Part shown: one piece after another, positions 55,057-62,844 of the stretch
Position numbering within the stretch: position 1 is the stretch's first letter
How the letters are laid out: the number at the start of each line of letters is the position of its first letter
Origin: Cellulomonas carbonis
GTDB lineage: Bacteria > Actinomycetota > Actinomycetes > Actinomycetales > Cellulomonadaceae
Reading direction: 5' to 3'
Assembly: GCF_014636275.1 (NCBI RefSeq)
Contig: NZ_BMEB01000003.1
Span: 62,001 to 126,000, forward strand
Length of the DNA stretch: 64,000 bases
Position numbers and translations under genes: made by a program
Notes under the pieces: model-generated
Databases searched by the model: none
What the model was told of the DNA's origin: nothing
The model's input: only the letters and a program-made list of their open reading frames with translations

Positions 55057-56192
55057 GCGACGGCACGCACGCGACCGCCGTCGTCGACGCGTCGCCCCGC
55101 CCGTCGTCGCCGGCCGCCGACGACGCGCCGGCGCGCCTGAGCGCGCTCGACCGCTGGCTCCCGGTGTGGATCGGGTCGGCGATGGTCGGCGGGCTCGCGC
55201 TGGGTCGGTTCCTCCCCGGGGTCGGTGATGCGCTCGGCGCCGTGGAGGTGGGTGGCATCTCGCTGCCGATCGCCGTCGGGCTCCTCGTGATGATGTACCC
55301 GGTCCTCGCGAAGGTCCGGTACGACCGCGTCGCCGCCGTGACGGGCGACCGGCGGCTCCTCGTGAGCTCGCTCGCGCTCAACTGGGTGGTCGGGCCGGCC
55401 CTGATGTTCGCGCTCGCGTGGGCGCTGCTGCCGGACCTGCCCGAGTACCGCACGGGCCTGATCGTGGTCGGGCTCGCGCGGTGCATCGCGATGGTCGTCA
55501 TCTGGAACGACCTCGCGTGCGGGGACCGGGAGGCCGCGGCCGTGCTCGTCGCGGTCAACTCGGTGTTCCAGGTGGTCGCGTTCTCGGTGCTCGGCTGGTT
55601 CTACCTCGCCGTGCTGCCCGGCTGGCTGGGTCTGGCGACCGACGGCCTCGACGTCTCGGTGGGGCAGATCGCCGTCAACGTCCTCGTGTTCCTCGGCGTG
55701 CCGCTGGTGGCCGGGTTCGCGTCCCGACGGATCGGTGAGCAGGTGCGGGGGCGCGACTGGTACGAAGAGCGCTTCGTGCCGCGCATCGGGCCGTGGGCGC
55801 TCTACGGGCTGCTCTTCACGATCGTGCTGCTGTTCGCGCTCCAGGGTGACGCGGTCACGTCGAGCCCGCTCGACGTCGTGCGCATCGCGCTGCCGCTGCT
55901 CGCGTACTTCGCCGTCATGTGGGCCGTCGGCATGGTCACGGGACGCGCCCTGCGTCTCGGCTACGCGCGGTCGACGACGCTCGCCTTCACGGCCGCGGGC
56001 AACAACTTCGAGCTCGCGATCGCGGTGGCGATCGGCACGTTCGGCGCGGCGTCGGGCCAGGCCCTCGCCGGGGTCGTCGGCCCGCTCATCGAGGTCCCGG
56101 TCCTGGTCGCGCTCGTCTACGTAGCCCTGCGGCTGCGACGCACGTGGCCCGACGGCGGTCGTGACCTCGCCCGCGCGGACGCCGTCGGCTAG
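55053..56192 (+). CDS. acr3: Arsenite efflux transporter, ACR3 family
   Basis: A 379-residue carrier with ten helices. ACR3 landmarks: LSALDRWLPVWIGSAMVGGLALG, VGLLVMMYPVLAKVRYD, GLARCIAMVVIWNDLACGD (conserved Cys in LARCIAMV) and TAAGNNFELAIAVAI. It exports As(III) using the proton gradient, completing the ArsC pathway. GTG 55053 is coupled to arsC. Confidence 0.96.
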   Translation: MSDGTHATAVVDASPRPSSPAADDAPARLSALDRWLPVWIGSAMVGGLALGRFLPGVGDALGAVEVGGISLPIAVGLLVMMYPVLAKVRYDRVAAVTGDRRLLVSSLALNWVVGPALMFALAWALLPDLPEYRTGLIVVGLARCIAMVVIWNDLACGDREAAAVLVAVNSVFQVVAFSVLGWFYLAVLPGWLGLATDGLDVSVGQIAVNVLVFLGVPLVAGFASRRIGEQVRGRDWYEERFVPRIGPWALYGLLFTIVLLFALQGDAVTSSPLDVVRIALPLLAYFAVMWAVGMVTGRALRLGYARSTTLAFTAAGNNFELAIAVAIGTFGAASGQALAGVVGPLIEVPVLVALVYVALRLRRTWPDGGRDLARADAVG

Positions 56193-56214
56193 CTGCGCGC
56201 CCGGCACGACGTCA

Positions 56215-56257
56215 CCGGGGAAGGTCGGCTCCGCATGCCGGCACCGATCTTCCCCGG
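56215..56257 (+). terminator. Terminator of the arsC-acr3 operon
   Basis: CCGGGGAAGGTCGG (56215-56228) and CCGATCTTCCCCGG (56244-56257) match at 13 of 14 positions around a 15-base loop, shortly after the acr3 stop. It also sits before the convergent glycosyltransferase stop. Confidence 0.85.
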
Positions 56258-56284
56258 AGGCATGGCCGAGCCGTGCCGCCGTCG

Positions 56285-57223
56285 TCAGACGAGCTGCGCG
56301 GTGCGCTGCCCGGCCGCCAGGAGCAGGTCGTCGAGCGTGAGCTCGTCGGCCTCGCGGACGACGGCGAGCCCGCGCTCGGCCGCCGCGAGCGCGATCTGCT
56401 CCTGGTGGTCGTCGACGTGCTCGCCGTGGGCCGCGCGGCGCGGCACGAGCACCGGGACCTTCCCGGCCTCCAGGCACCGCAGGAACGTGCCGCACCCCGC
56501 GTGCGAGACGACGACGTCGGCGCGGTCGATCTCCGCCTGGAACCGCGAGTCGGGGATGACGTCGAGCCCGTCGACGCCGAGGCCGGACACGTCCGTCGCG
56601 CCGGTCTGCCAGACGACCTCCGCCTCCGGCGGGACGATCTCGAGCACGCGCTCGACGAGCCGCCGGAAGCCCCACGGGCGCGCGGTCCCCAGAGTCACGA
56701 AGACGCGGGCGACGCGCGGCTCGGGCGCCGCGCCCGCGACCGTGAACGACTCGAAGAGCCCCCGGTCGAACCGCCACCGCGGTCCGGCGAGCGCGGCGTA
56801 GTGCGTGTACCGGCCCACCCACGGGAGCCACTCGAGGACCCGACCCGTGACCGACGGGCCGGAGGTCCGCGCGATGCACTCGTAGTAGTCGGCGCGAGCG
56901 CCCACGAGCGGGGCGAGGGGCAGGGCCGCGAGCGACACCGCGGCACCCGTGCTGTAGACGCGGTCGACGGCGTGCCGCCGCAGGGCCGCGAGGGCGGACG
57001 GCGTCCTGCGCAGCACGGCGCGCCAGTCGCGTGCGTCGACCATCGGCACGTAGTGGACCAGGCGCCCCGTCAGCATCGACTCGCTCTGCGGGCTCCGGTG
57101 CGTGATCCAGAGGGCGTCCTCGTGCCGCTCGGGCTCGAGGGTCGGCGCCATGAGCGCCATCTGCACGAGGTGCCCGCCCGTGGTCGCGACGAAGGCCGCC
57201 CGGTGGGTCCCTGAGCGCGCCAC
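56285..57223 (-). CDS. MurG/Alg13-14-like glycosyltransferase (GT28 type)
   Basis: About 312 residues: ATTGGHLVQMALMAPTL at the start (Alg14/PssD-like glycine loop), VYSTGAAVSLAALPLA, and a C-terminal Alg13/MurG-like part with VFVTLGTARPWGF and ADVVVSHAGCGTFLRCLEAGKVPVLVPRRAAHGEHVDDHQEQIAL, the UDP-sugar binding segment of GT28 enzymes. The two halves correspond to the two subunits of UDP-GlcNAc or UDP-GlcA transferases. It probably adds a sugar to a lipid-linked precursor of a surface polysaccharide. Start GTG 57223 is likely; the frame is open to 57265. Confidence 0.82.
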   Translation of the reverse strand: MARSGTHRAAFVATTGGHLVQMALMAPTLEPERHEDALWITHRSPQSESMLTGRLVHYVPMVDARDWRAVLRRTPSALAALRRHAVDRVYSTGAAVSLAALPLAPLVGARADYYECIARTSGPSVTGRVLEWLPWVGRYTHYAALAGPRWRFDRGLFESFTVAGAAPEPRVARVFVTLGTARPWGFRRLVERVLEIVPPEAEVVWQTGATDVSGLGVDGLDVIPDSRFQAEIDRADVVVSHAGCGTFLRCLEAGKVPVLVPRRAAHGEHVDDHQEQIALAAAERGLAVVREADELTLDDLLLAAGQRTAQLV

Positions 57224-57350
57224 GCGCCCACTGTGGCACCGCGGCGTCGTCGGCGGAAGGGCCACGGGACACCGTGCCTCGTGCGGGCGCGCGGGCGTCC
57301 TGCCGCAGGGGTCGGAGGGTGATCGTCGGGCCGTCGGGGCCCGGCGGGGC

Positions 57351-57587
57351 TCAGGCGCGCGTGAGCCGCTCGACGAGGGCGACGGCCTCCGACTCGGTGA
57401 CGACGGTGCGCTCCTTGGTCGCCTGCATCCAGACGGCCGGGTGCGTGATCTGACCCGGCGCGGACTCGACGACGAACCCGCCGGTCGCGGCGTCCTCGGC
57501 GACCTGCCAGGTGCGCAGGCGGCCCGACTCGTCCACGGCGTGGACGGTGGCGGGGAAGGTGAGGACCGGGGCGGTCATGAGGCTCAT
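57351..57587 (-). CDS. Small hypothetical protein
   Basis: A 78-residue protein of mixed beta/alpha content (MTAPVLTFPATVHAVDE..., GFVVESAPGQITHPAVWMQATKE, EAVALVERLTRA). ATG 57587 has GAGGAGAG about nine bases upstream read on the minus strand; ATG 57578 is an alternative. I do not recognise a family. Confidence 0.6.
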   Translation of the reverse strand: MSLMTAPVLTFPATVHAVDESGRLRTWQVAEDAATGGFVVESAPGQITHPAVWMQATKERTVVTESEAVALVERLTRA

Positions 57588-57670
57588 GCGTGGCGTCCTG
57601 AGGAGGAGAGGGTCGGCCCTGTGCCGACACCTCGTTCATCGGCGCGAGGGCGCCCGACTCAAGCGGATCT

Positions 57671-57785
57671 GCCCGTTGTCCGCCTCACACTGCGCCCGTC
57701 GTCCGACTCACGCTGCGCCCGTCGTCCGACCCGCACCGCGGCCGTCGTCCGACTCGCACCGCGCCCGTCGTCCGACTCGCACCGT
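57671..57785. repeat. Five tandem 23-bp repeats
   Basis: Five consecutive units of exactly 23 bp (GCCCGTCGTCCGACTCGCACCGC form) with one to five differences between units, between the hypothetical gene and the SDR gene. There are no spacers, so it is a minisatellite and not CRISPR. It lies directly after the SDR stop codon. Confidence 0.93.
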
Positions 57786-57802
57786 GGCCGCCCGGGCACC
57801 GG

Positions 57803-59347
57803 TCACCAGGGCGCCTTGGCGTAGTCCTTGAGGAAGCAGCCGTACAGGTCCTCGCCGGCCTCGCCGCGGACGATCGGGTCGTACACGCGGGCCGCGCCGT
57901 CGACGAGGTCGAGGGGTGCGTGGAAGCCCTCCTCGGCCAGGCGCACCTTGGTGAAGTGCGGCCGCTCGTCGGTGATCCAGCCGGTGTCGACGGCGGTCAT
58001 GAGGATGCCGTCCTCGGCGAGCTCGGCGGCGCTCGTGCGGGTGAGCATGTTGAGCGCGGCCTTGCTCATGTTGGTGTGCGGGTGCCCGGGCCCCTTGTAG
58101 CCGCGCGAGAAGACGCCCTCCATCGCGGAGACGTTGACGACGTACGTGCGGCGGGCGGGCGACGCCTTCATCGCGGGCCGCAGGCGGCTGACGAGGATGA
58201 ACGGCGCGGTCTGGTTGCAGAGCTGCACCTCGAGCAGCTCCATCGGGTCGACCTGCTCGACGGTCGCGACCCAGCTGTTGGTGTGCTCGGTGTCGGGGAT
58301 GAGGCCGCCCGCGTCGATCGACGTCCCGGCGACGAGGCGCTCGAGGCTCGCTGCGTCGGCGGTCAGCGACTGCGCGACGAGGTCGTCGGCCGCGAGGGAC
58401 GCCGCGCGCTCGATGGCGAGGGCGGGACTCGTGAGCGTCGTGACCGACCCGGCGAGCGCGCGCGGGTGGGCGTCGCTCGTGTGCCCGAACGTCGTCACGA
58501 GGCCCTCGAGCTCGCGCGGCAGCGGGACCTGCTCGGCCTCGGCGAGGCGCGAGTACGCGCCGGGGGAGCGGCGGACCGTCTGCGCGGCGTTGTTGATGAG
58601 GATGTCGAGCGTGCCCGCGGACGCGACGTCGTCGGCGAGCGCGACGACCTGCGACGGGTCGCGCAGGTCGATGCCGACGACCCGCAGGCGGTCCATCCAG
58701 TCGCCCGCGTCCTCCATCGCCGCGAAGCGGCGCGCGGCGTCGTGCGGGAAGCGCGTCGTGATGGTCAGGTGCGCCCCGTCGCGCAGGAGCCGCAGCGCGA
58801 TGTACATCCCGATCTTGGCGCGGCCCCCGGTGAGCAGCGCACGGCGGCCCGTGAGGTCCGTGCGCGCGTCGCGCTTGGCGTGGTTGAACGCCGCGCAGGC
58901 GGGGCAGAGCTGGTGGTAGAACGCGTCGACCGTCGTGTACGGCTGCTTGCAGATGTAGCAGGGACGGGGCTTGAGCAGCTCACCCGCGGTCGCGCCCTTC
59001 ACGGACGAGACGAGCGGGATGCCGCGCGTCTCGTCGTCGATCCGGCCGCGGCTGCCCGTCGCCGTGGACTCGATGACGGCGGTGTCCGCGGCGCTGATCG
59101 CCTGGCGCTTCTCGAGGCGGCGGTGCTTCTTGGCCGACTTGAACAGCGCCGAGGCGGCACGGCGCGCCGCGACGTGGTCGGGGTGGTCCTGCGGGAGGAC
59201 CGCGACCTGGTCGGCGACGCGGAGGAACACCGCGAGGTCGGCCGGGTCGATGCCGGGCGCGTGCGGGGCGCTGGTCGCGTCGGTGGTGCCAGGCGCGTCG
59301 TCGTCGGTGGGGGTCGCGGGCACGGGTGCGTCGGTGGGCGCGGTCAT
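57803..59347 (-). CDS. SDR-family oxidoreductase with N-terminal zinc-ribbon-like domain
   Basis: A 514-residue protein. After a Pro/Thr-rich start and a helical region comes a CYICKQPY...YHQLCPACAAFNH segment (about residue 150-178), two CxxC pairs that look like a zinc ribbon. The SDR domain follows: ALLTGGRAKIGMYIALRLLRDGAHL, NNAAQTVRR, NVSAMEGVFSRGYKG with catalytic-type Ser, then NMSKAALNM with Lys (the usual Tyr appears to be in SRGYKGPGH). Actinobacteria and eukaryotic microbes have such long SDRs; the substrate is unknown. ATG 59347. Confidence 0.85.
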   Translation of the reverse strand: MTAPTDAPVPATPTDDDAPGTTDATSAPHAPGIDPADLAVFLRVADQVAVLPQDHPDHVAARRAASALFKSAKKHRRLEKRQAISAADTAVIESTATGSRGRIDDETRGIPLVSSVKGATAGELLKPRPCYICKQPYTTVDAFYHQLCPACAAFNHAKRDARTDLTGRRALLTGGRAKIGMYIALRLLRDGAHLTITTRFPHDAARRFAAMEDAGDWMDRLRVVGIDLRDPSQVVALADDVASAGTLDILINNAAQTVRRSPGAYSRLAEAEQVPLPRELEGLVTTFGHTSDAHPRALAGSVTTLTSPALAIERAASLAADDLVAQSLTADAASLERLVAGTSIDAGGLIPDTEHTNSWVATVEQVDPMELLEVQLCNQTAPFILVSRLRPAMKASPARRTYVVNVSAMEGVFSRGYKGPGHPHTNMSKAALNMLTRTSAAELAEDGILMTAVDTGWITDERPHFTKVRLAEEGFHAPLDLVDGAARVYDPIVRGEAGEDLYGCFLKDYAKAPW

Positions 59348-59442
59348 GCTGGTCCTGCTCTCGTGGGGTGGGCTCCCACGGGCGGCCGCAGGCGGCGTCC
59401 ACTGTACGCGACGGGGCTGGGCGGACCCAGGGGTCCGAGCGG

Positions 59443-59491
59443 GCACGACGGCCGGCCCCGCCACCGAGGGCGGGACCGGCCGTCGTCGTGC
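59443..59491 (-). terminator. Terminator of the secreted nucleotidase gene
   Basis: GCACGACGGCCGGCCCCGCC (59443-59462) pairs with 59469-59491 (one mismatch and a three-base bulge) around a six-base loop. It lies 70 bp past the nucleotidase stop. Confidence 0.7.
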
Positions 59492-59551
59492 CGTCGTCGT
59501 GCCGTCGTCGTGCGTGGTGCCGGTGCCGGTGCCGGTGCCGGTGCCGGTGCC
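59480..59551. repeat. Two short tandem repeats after the nucleotidase gene
   Basis: About three copies of an 11-bp GCCGTCGTCGT unit (from about 59480) are followed by six GGTGCC hexamers (to about 59551). Confidence 0.8.
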
Positions 59552-59560
59552 GTCAGCGCG

Positions 59561-61402
59561 TCACGGCGCGAACGTCAGCGGCTCCCCGGCGTACGTCAGG
59601 CGCCAGTCGGGGTTGGTCGCGGAGAACACCGCCGGGTCGACGACGCCCTCGGCCGCGACCCAGTCGATCAGCAGCTGCCGGATCTCCAGCTGGCGGTTGT
59701 AGACGACCGGAGCCGTCGTGACGCCGGGGAACGAGCCGCCCCCGGACTGCCGGTAGTTGTTGATCGCGATGACGAAGTCCTGCGCCGGGTCGAGCGGCTC
59801 GCCGCCGTACTCCAGGTCGACGACGCGGTCACCCACGGGGCGCGACAGGTCGATGTCGTACGTGAGCGGCGCGTCGAGCCCGTACATGACGTCGTAGTTG
59901 TAGTCGGGGGTGCCGTTCGGCGCCGTCGGCGTGACGGCGTTGGTGACGTCGTCCGGCGCGTACGTGCCGGGGCCGGGGACGGGCCGGAAGTACTCGGCCG
60001 ACTTCTCGAGGTACGCCTTCACCTCGGCGCCCGTCATGCGGATGCCGAGCAGCGTGTTGTCGAAGATGTACAGCCCCGCGACGTCGCGGATCGACACGGG
60101 CCCGGCCGGGATCGCCGCATCGCGGTTGAACGGCGCCGCGATGGACAGGACGGGCAGCTCGGCGTCGGCCCCGGTCAGGCCCTCGCGGACCTCGAGCGCC
60201 TGGACGTGGTTGATGAGGTCGAGCGCCTTGGTGTCCTCGTACCGGGCCGTCGCGGCGGACATCGCCTCCGCGGACTCACCGACGACGCTGTTGACGTAGT
60301 CGACGACCGTGGCGTGCTCGTCGCCGAGCAGCTCGACGATCTCCGGGTCCTCCTCGACCGTGTTGGCGTTGAGGACCTCGGCCTCGACCGAGTCGACGTC
60401 CCACCGGCCGCGCTCGAAGGTCAGGCCGATGTCGAACGTGGACAGCCGCATGCCCCAGCGCAGCGGCTCGGACAGCACGACCTCCTCGCCCGTGACCTGG
60501 TTCGTCACGCGCAGCTCGGGGATCTCGACGTGCGCGTGGCCCACGAGGATCGCGTCGATGTCCGGGACCTGCTCGGCGACCTGCCGCGAGGCGTTCTCGA
60601 CGTGCGGCAGCGCGTCGCCGTACGACGACGACCCGTTGGTCCCCGAGTGCGCGGAGACGACGACGACGTCGGCGCCCGCTGCCTTCATGCGCGGCACCCA
60701 GTACGCGGCCTGCTCGACGAGTCCGGGGAACTCGATCTTCCCCTCGACGTTGGCGCGGTCCCAGATCGCGCTGCCGGGGTTGGTCAGGCCGAGGATCCCG
60801 ACGCGGACCGGCTTGCCGCGGTGGCCCTCCGGGCGCATCGGGATGATCGTGTACGGCTCGAAGGCCGGCTCACCCGTCGTCGCGTCGACCGCGTTGGCGG
60901 CCAGCAACGGGAAGTCGACCTGGTCCTCGAACTCGCGCAGCAGGTCCAGCCCGTAGTTGAACTCGTGGTTGCCGAGGGCGGCGGCGTCGTAGCCGATCGC
61001 GTTCATGGCCGTCGCCATGGGGTGCTCGCTGCCCTCGGTGATCGGGTCGACCTTCGCGTAGTAGTACGCGAGCGACGTGCCCTGGATCGTGTCGCCGGCG
61101 TCGACGAGCAGCGTGCTGTCGGCGCCCTTCTCGGCGCGCACCTGGTCGACGAGCGTGGAGATCTTCGCCAGGCCGACGTCGTTGCCGGCCGAGTCGGTGT
61201 ACTCCGCGTCGCGGAAGTAGTCCCAGTTGAAGACGTTGCCGTGCAGGTCCGTCGTTCCCATGACGGTGACCTCGGCGGTGCGCGGGGCGGGCTTGCCGTT
61301 GCCGTTGCCCGCGGTGGCGGGGCTCACACCGACGGCGACCAGCGCGGCCGCCGAGGCCAGGACACCGAGCGTCGTCGCGCGGCGTCGGAGGGGGATGCTC
61401 AT
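59561..61402 (-). CDS. Secreted 5'-nucleotidase / 2',3'-cyclic phosphodiesterase
   Basis: A 613-residue exported metallophosphatase: signal peptide ending in SPATAG (about residue 33), then the calcineurin-like metal motifs MGTTDLHGNVFNWD, DAGDTIQGTSLAYYY, ALGNHEFNYGLD, VVVVSAHSGTNGS and DAILVGHAHVEIP. The C-terminal substrate domain has GLYIFDNTLLGIRMTG and NNYRQSGGGSFPG. It hydrolyses extracellular nucleotides to release phosphate and nucleosides. No LPxTG anchor is seen. ATG 61402 has GGAGGAACC upstream. Confidence 0.93.
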   Translation of the reverse strand: MSIPLRRRATTLGVLASAAALVAVGVSPATAGNGNGKPAPRTAEVTVMGTTDLHGNVFNWDYFRDAEYTDSAGNDVGLAKISTLVDQVRAEKGADSTLLVDAGDTIQGTSLAYYYAKVDPITEGSEHPMATAMNAIGYDAAALGNHEFNYGLDLLREFEDQVDFPLLAANAVDATTGEPAFEPYTIIPMRPEGHRGKPVRVGILGLTNPGSAIWDRANVEGKIEFPGLVEQAAYWVPRMKAAGADVVVVSAHSGTNGSSSYGDALPHVENASRQVAEQVPDIDAILVGHAHVEIPELRVTNQVTGEEVVLSEPLRWGMRLSTFDIGLTFERGRWDVDSVEAEVLNANTVEEDPEIVELLGDEHATVVDYVNSVVGESAEAMSAATARYEDTKALDLINHVQALEVREGLTGADAELPVLSIAAPFNRDAAIPAGPVSIRDVAGLYIFDNTLLGIRMTGAEVKAYLEKSAEYFRPVPGPGTYAPDDVTNAVTPTAPNGTPDYNYDVMYGLDAPLTYDIDLSRPVGDRVVDLEYGGEPLDPAQDFVIAINNYRQSGGGSFPGVTTAPVVYNRQLEIRQLLIDWVAAEGVVDPAVFSATNPDWRLTYAGEPLTFAP

Positions 61403-61542
61403 CGGGGGGTTCCTCCCTGAGTGGGGTCGCACCGGTCAGGTGCGCCGTCATGCTTCACCCGGGTGAAGCGAGATCACAACCCTTGACGCGACCCGTCCCT
61501 GAGCGTTCACCGCGACGTCCCCGCCCGTACGCCCCCACCGCG

Positions 61543-61660
61543 GCCTCGCCCACCTCCCACCCGCGCGCCCTCACCCGCGCGCCTTCGCCCACCTCCCACC
61601 CGCGCGGCCTCACCCGCGCGCCCTCGCCCACCTCTCACCCGCGCGGCCTCGCCCACCTCT
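61543..61660. repeat. 39-bp tandem repeat, about three copies
   Basis: Units 61543-61581 and 61582-61620 differ at only a few bases, and most of a third follows. The sequence is C-rich (CCTCGCCCACCTCCCACCCG and GCGCG) and ends at palindrome C. The 61403-61751 gap holds this repeat, palindrome C and no gene. Confidence 0.9.
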
Positions 61661-61661
61661 A

Positions 61662-61723
61662 GTCGAGATGAGACTTCCGGTCGGCGAGTCGCGCGACACG
61701 CCGACCGGAAGTCTGATCTCGAC
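61662..61723. repeat. Long palindromic element, copy C (62 bp)
   Basis: Two 31-bp arms with only two mismatches: GTCGAGATGAGACTTCCGGT continuing to CGGCGAGTCGC, and the complement ending in GATCTCGAC. The core is GAGTCGCGCGACAC. Middle-arm subtype TTCCGGTCGG, different from copies A and B but equal to copy D. Confidence 0.97.
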
Positions 61724-61751
61724 GCTGACCACGCTGGGGGTTCGGCCCGGC

Positions 61752-62609
61752 ATGCTGGCGCTCGTGCCCACACCCGACCGGTCGACCGCCGACGCCGAGA
61801 GGACCCGCGACTACTACGACCGGCTCGGGAGGCTCGAGGAGGACCGGCTCGTGCAGGACGTCGCAGGCCGCGTGTCCTTCGAGGTGCACCGCCGACTGCT
61901 GGCGGAGCACGTCCGCGCGGGCGACCGCGTGCTGGAGATCGGCGCCGGACCGGGGCGGTTCACCGCCGAGCTCGCGAGGCTGGGGGCACGCGTCGTCGTC
62001 ACGGACCTCTCGCCGGTCCAGCTCGACCTGAACCGCGAGAACCTCACGGGGACGGCGGACGAGGGGAACGTCGAGCGGCGTGAGCTGCTGGACGTGTGCG
62101 ACCTCTCGCGGTACGACGACTATGAGTTCGACGTCGTCGTCGCGTACGGAGGCCCGCTGTCGTACGCGTTCGAGGCCGAGGAGAGCGCGGTGCGCGGCCT
62201 CCTGCGCGTGACCCGGTCGGGCGGGCGGGTGCTCGCGTCGGTCATGTCGATGCTGGGCACGTGGCGGCACGCACCCGCCGGCGTGACGGCCCTGGCTGAG
62301 GCGCTCGGCGAGGACGTCAACGACCGGGTGCTCGCCACGGGCGACCTCAGGCACGTCGGCGGTGAGCACCAGTGCCGGATGTTCCGAGCACACGAGGTCG
62401 TCGACCTCGTCGAGCGGGCGGGTGGCCACGTGCTCGCCACGAGCGCGAGCAACTGGGCCTCCCTCGCGGATCCCGACGTCCTCGGGCGGGTCGAGGCGGA
62501 CCCGGACCGCTGGGCTCGCTTCCTCGACCACGAGGTCCAGGCGTGCCGGGAGCCCGGTGCCCTCGACGGGGGGACGCACGTCCTCGTCGCCGCCGAGCCG
62601 CGTCCCTGA
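61752..62609 (+). CDS. Class I SAM-dependent methyltransferase
   Basis: A 285-residue methyltransferase: DRVLEIGAGPGRFTAEL (motif I), VVVTDLSPVQLDLNREN (motif II), YEFDVVVAYGGPLSYAFE (motif III/post) and SGGRVLASVMSMLGTWRH. The substrate is unknown. Start ATG 61752 (MLALVPTPDRSTADAERTRD) is chosen; the open frame further upstream runs through palindrome C. The gene is bracketed by the near-identical palindromes C and D, 28 bp before the start and 91 bp after the stop, which suggests it may have come in as a unit. Confidence 0.85.
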   Translation: MLALVPTPDRSTADAERTRDYYDRLGRLEEDRLVQDVAGRVSFEVHRRLLAEHVRAGDRVLEIGAGPGRFTAELARLGARVVVTDLSPVQLDLNRENLTGTADEGNVERRELLDVCDLSRYDDYEFDVVVAYGGPLSYAFEAEESAVRGLLRVTRSGGRVLASVMSMLGTWRHAPAGVTALAEALGEDVNDRVLATGDLRHVGGEHQCRMFRAHEVVDLVERAGGHVLATSASNWASLADPDVLGRVEADPDRWARFLDHEVQACREPGALDGGTHVLVAAEPRP

Positions 62610-62623
62610 CGCCCACCGTCGCG

Positions 62624-62695
62624 CCCGCACCCGCACCCGCACCCGCACCCGCACCCGCACCCGCACCCGCACCCGCACCCGCACCCGCACCCGCA
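62624..62695. repeat. Twelve tandem CCCGCA hexamers
   Basis: Positions 62624-62695 are twelve exact copies of CCCGCA, ending five bases before palindrome D. Confidence 0.97.
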
Positions 62696-62700
62696 TCCTC

Positions 62701-62762
62701 GTCGAGATCAGACTTCCGGTCGGCGAGTCGCGCGACACGCCGACCGGAAGTCTGATCTCGAC
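62701..62762. repeat. Long palindromic element, copy D (62 bp)
   Basis: Two 31-bp arms with one mismatch; left arm starts GTCGAGATCAGACTTCCGGT, core GAGTCGCGCGACAC. It is 61 of 62 identical to copy C. Confidence 0.97.
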
Positions 62763-62828
62763 GGAGGGGCGGAGGGGTGGAGGGGTGGAGGGAGCGGAGG
62801 GGTGGAGGGAGCGGAGGGGGGCGGGGCG
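62763..62828 (+). repeat. G-rich repeat after palindrome D
   Basis: GGAGGGG-CGGAGGGGTGGAGGGG-type units with many runs of three or more G, a possible G-quadruplex, reaching to the stop of the ThrE-like gene. Confidence 0.8.
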
Positions 62829-62844
62829 GGGCCCGACCCATGGG

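Noticed and set aside
57671-57785. CRISPR array
   Set aside because: Units are contiguous without spacers and there are no cas genes; it is a tandem repeat.
57920-61420. A 1166-residue open frame on the + strand
   Set aside because: It is the antisense shadow of the SDR and nucleotidase genes, with Arg/Asp/Val-rich composition and no domain; GC-rich genomes produce such frames.
61668-61751. Upstream start for the methyltransferase
   Set aside because: The extension is the right half of palindrome C and simple sequence; the family-like part starts at ATG 61752.
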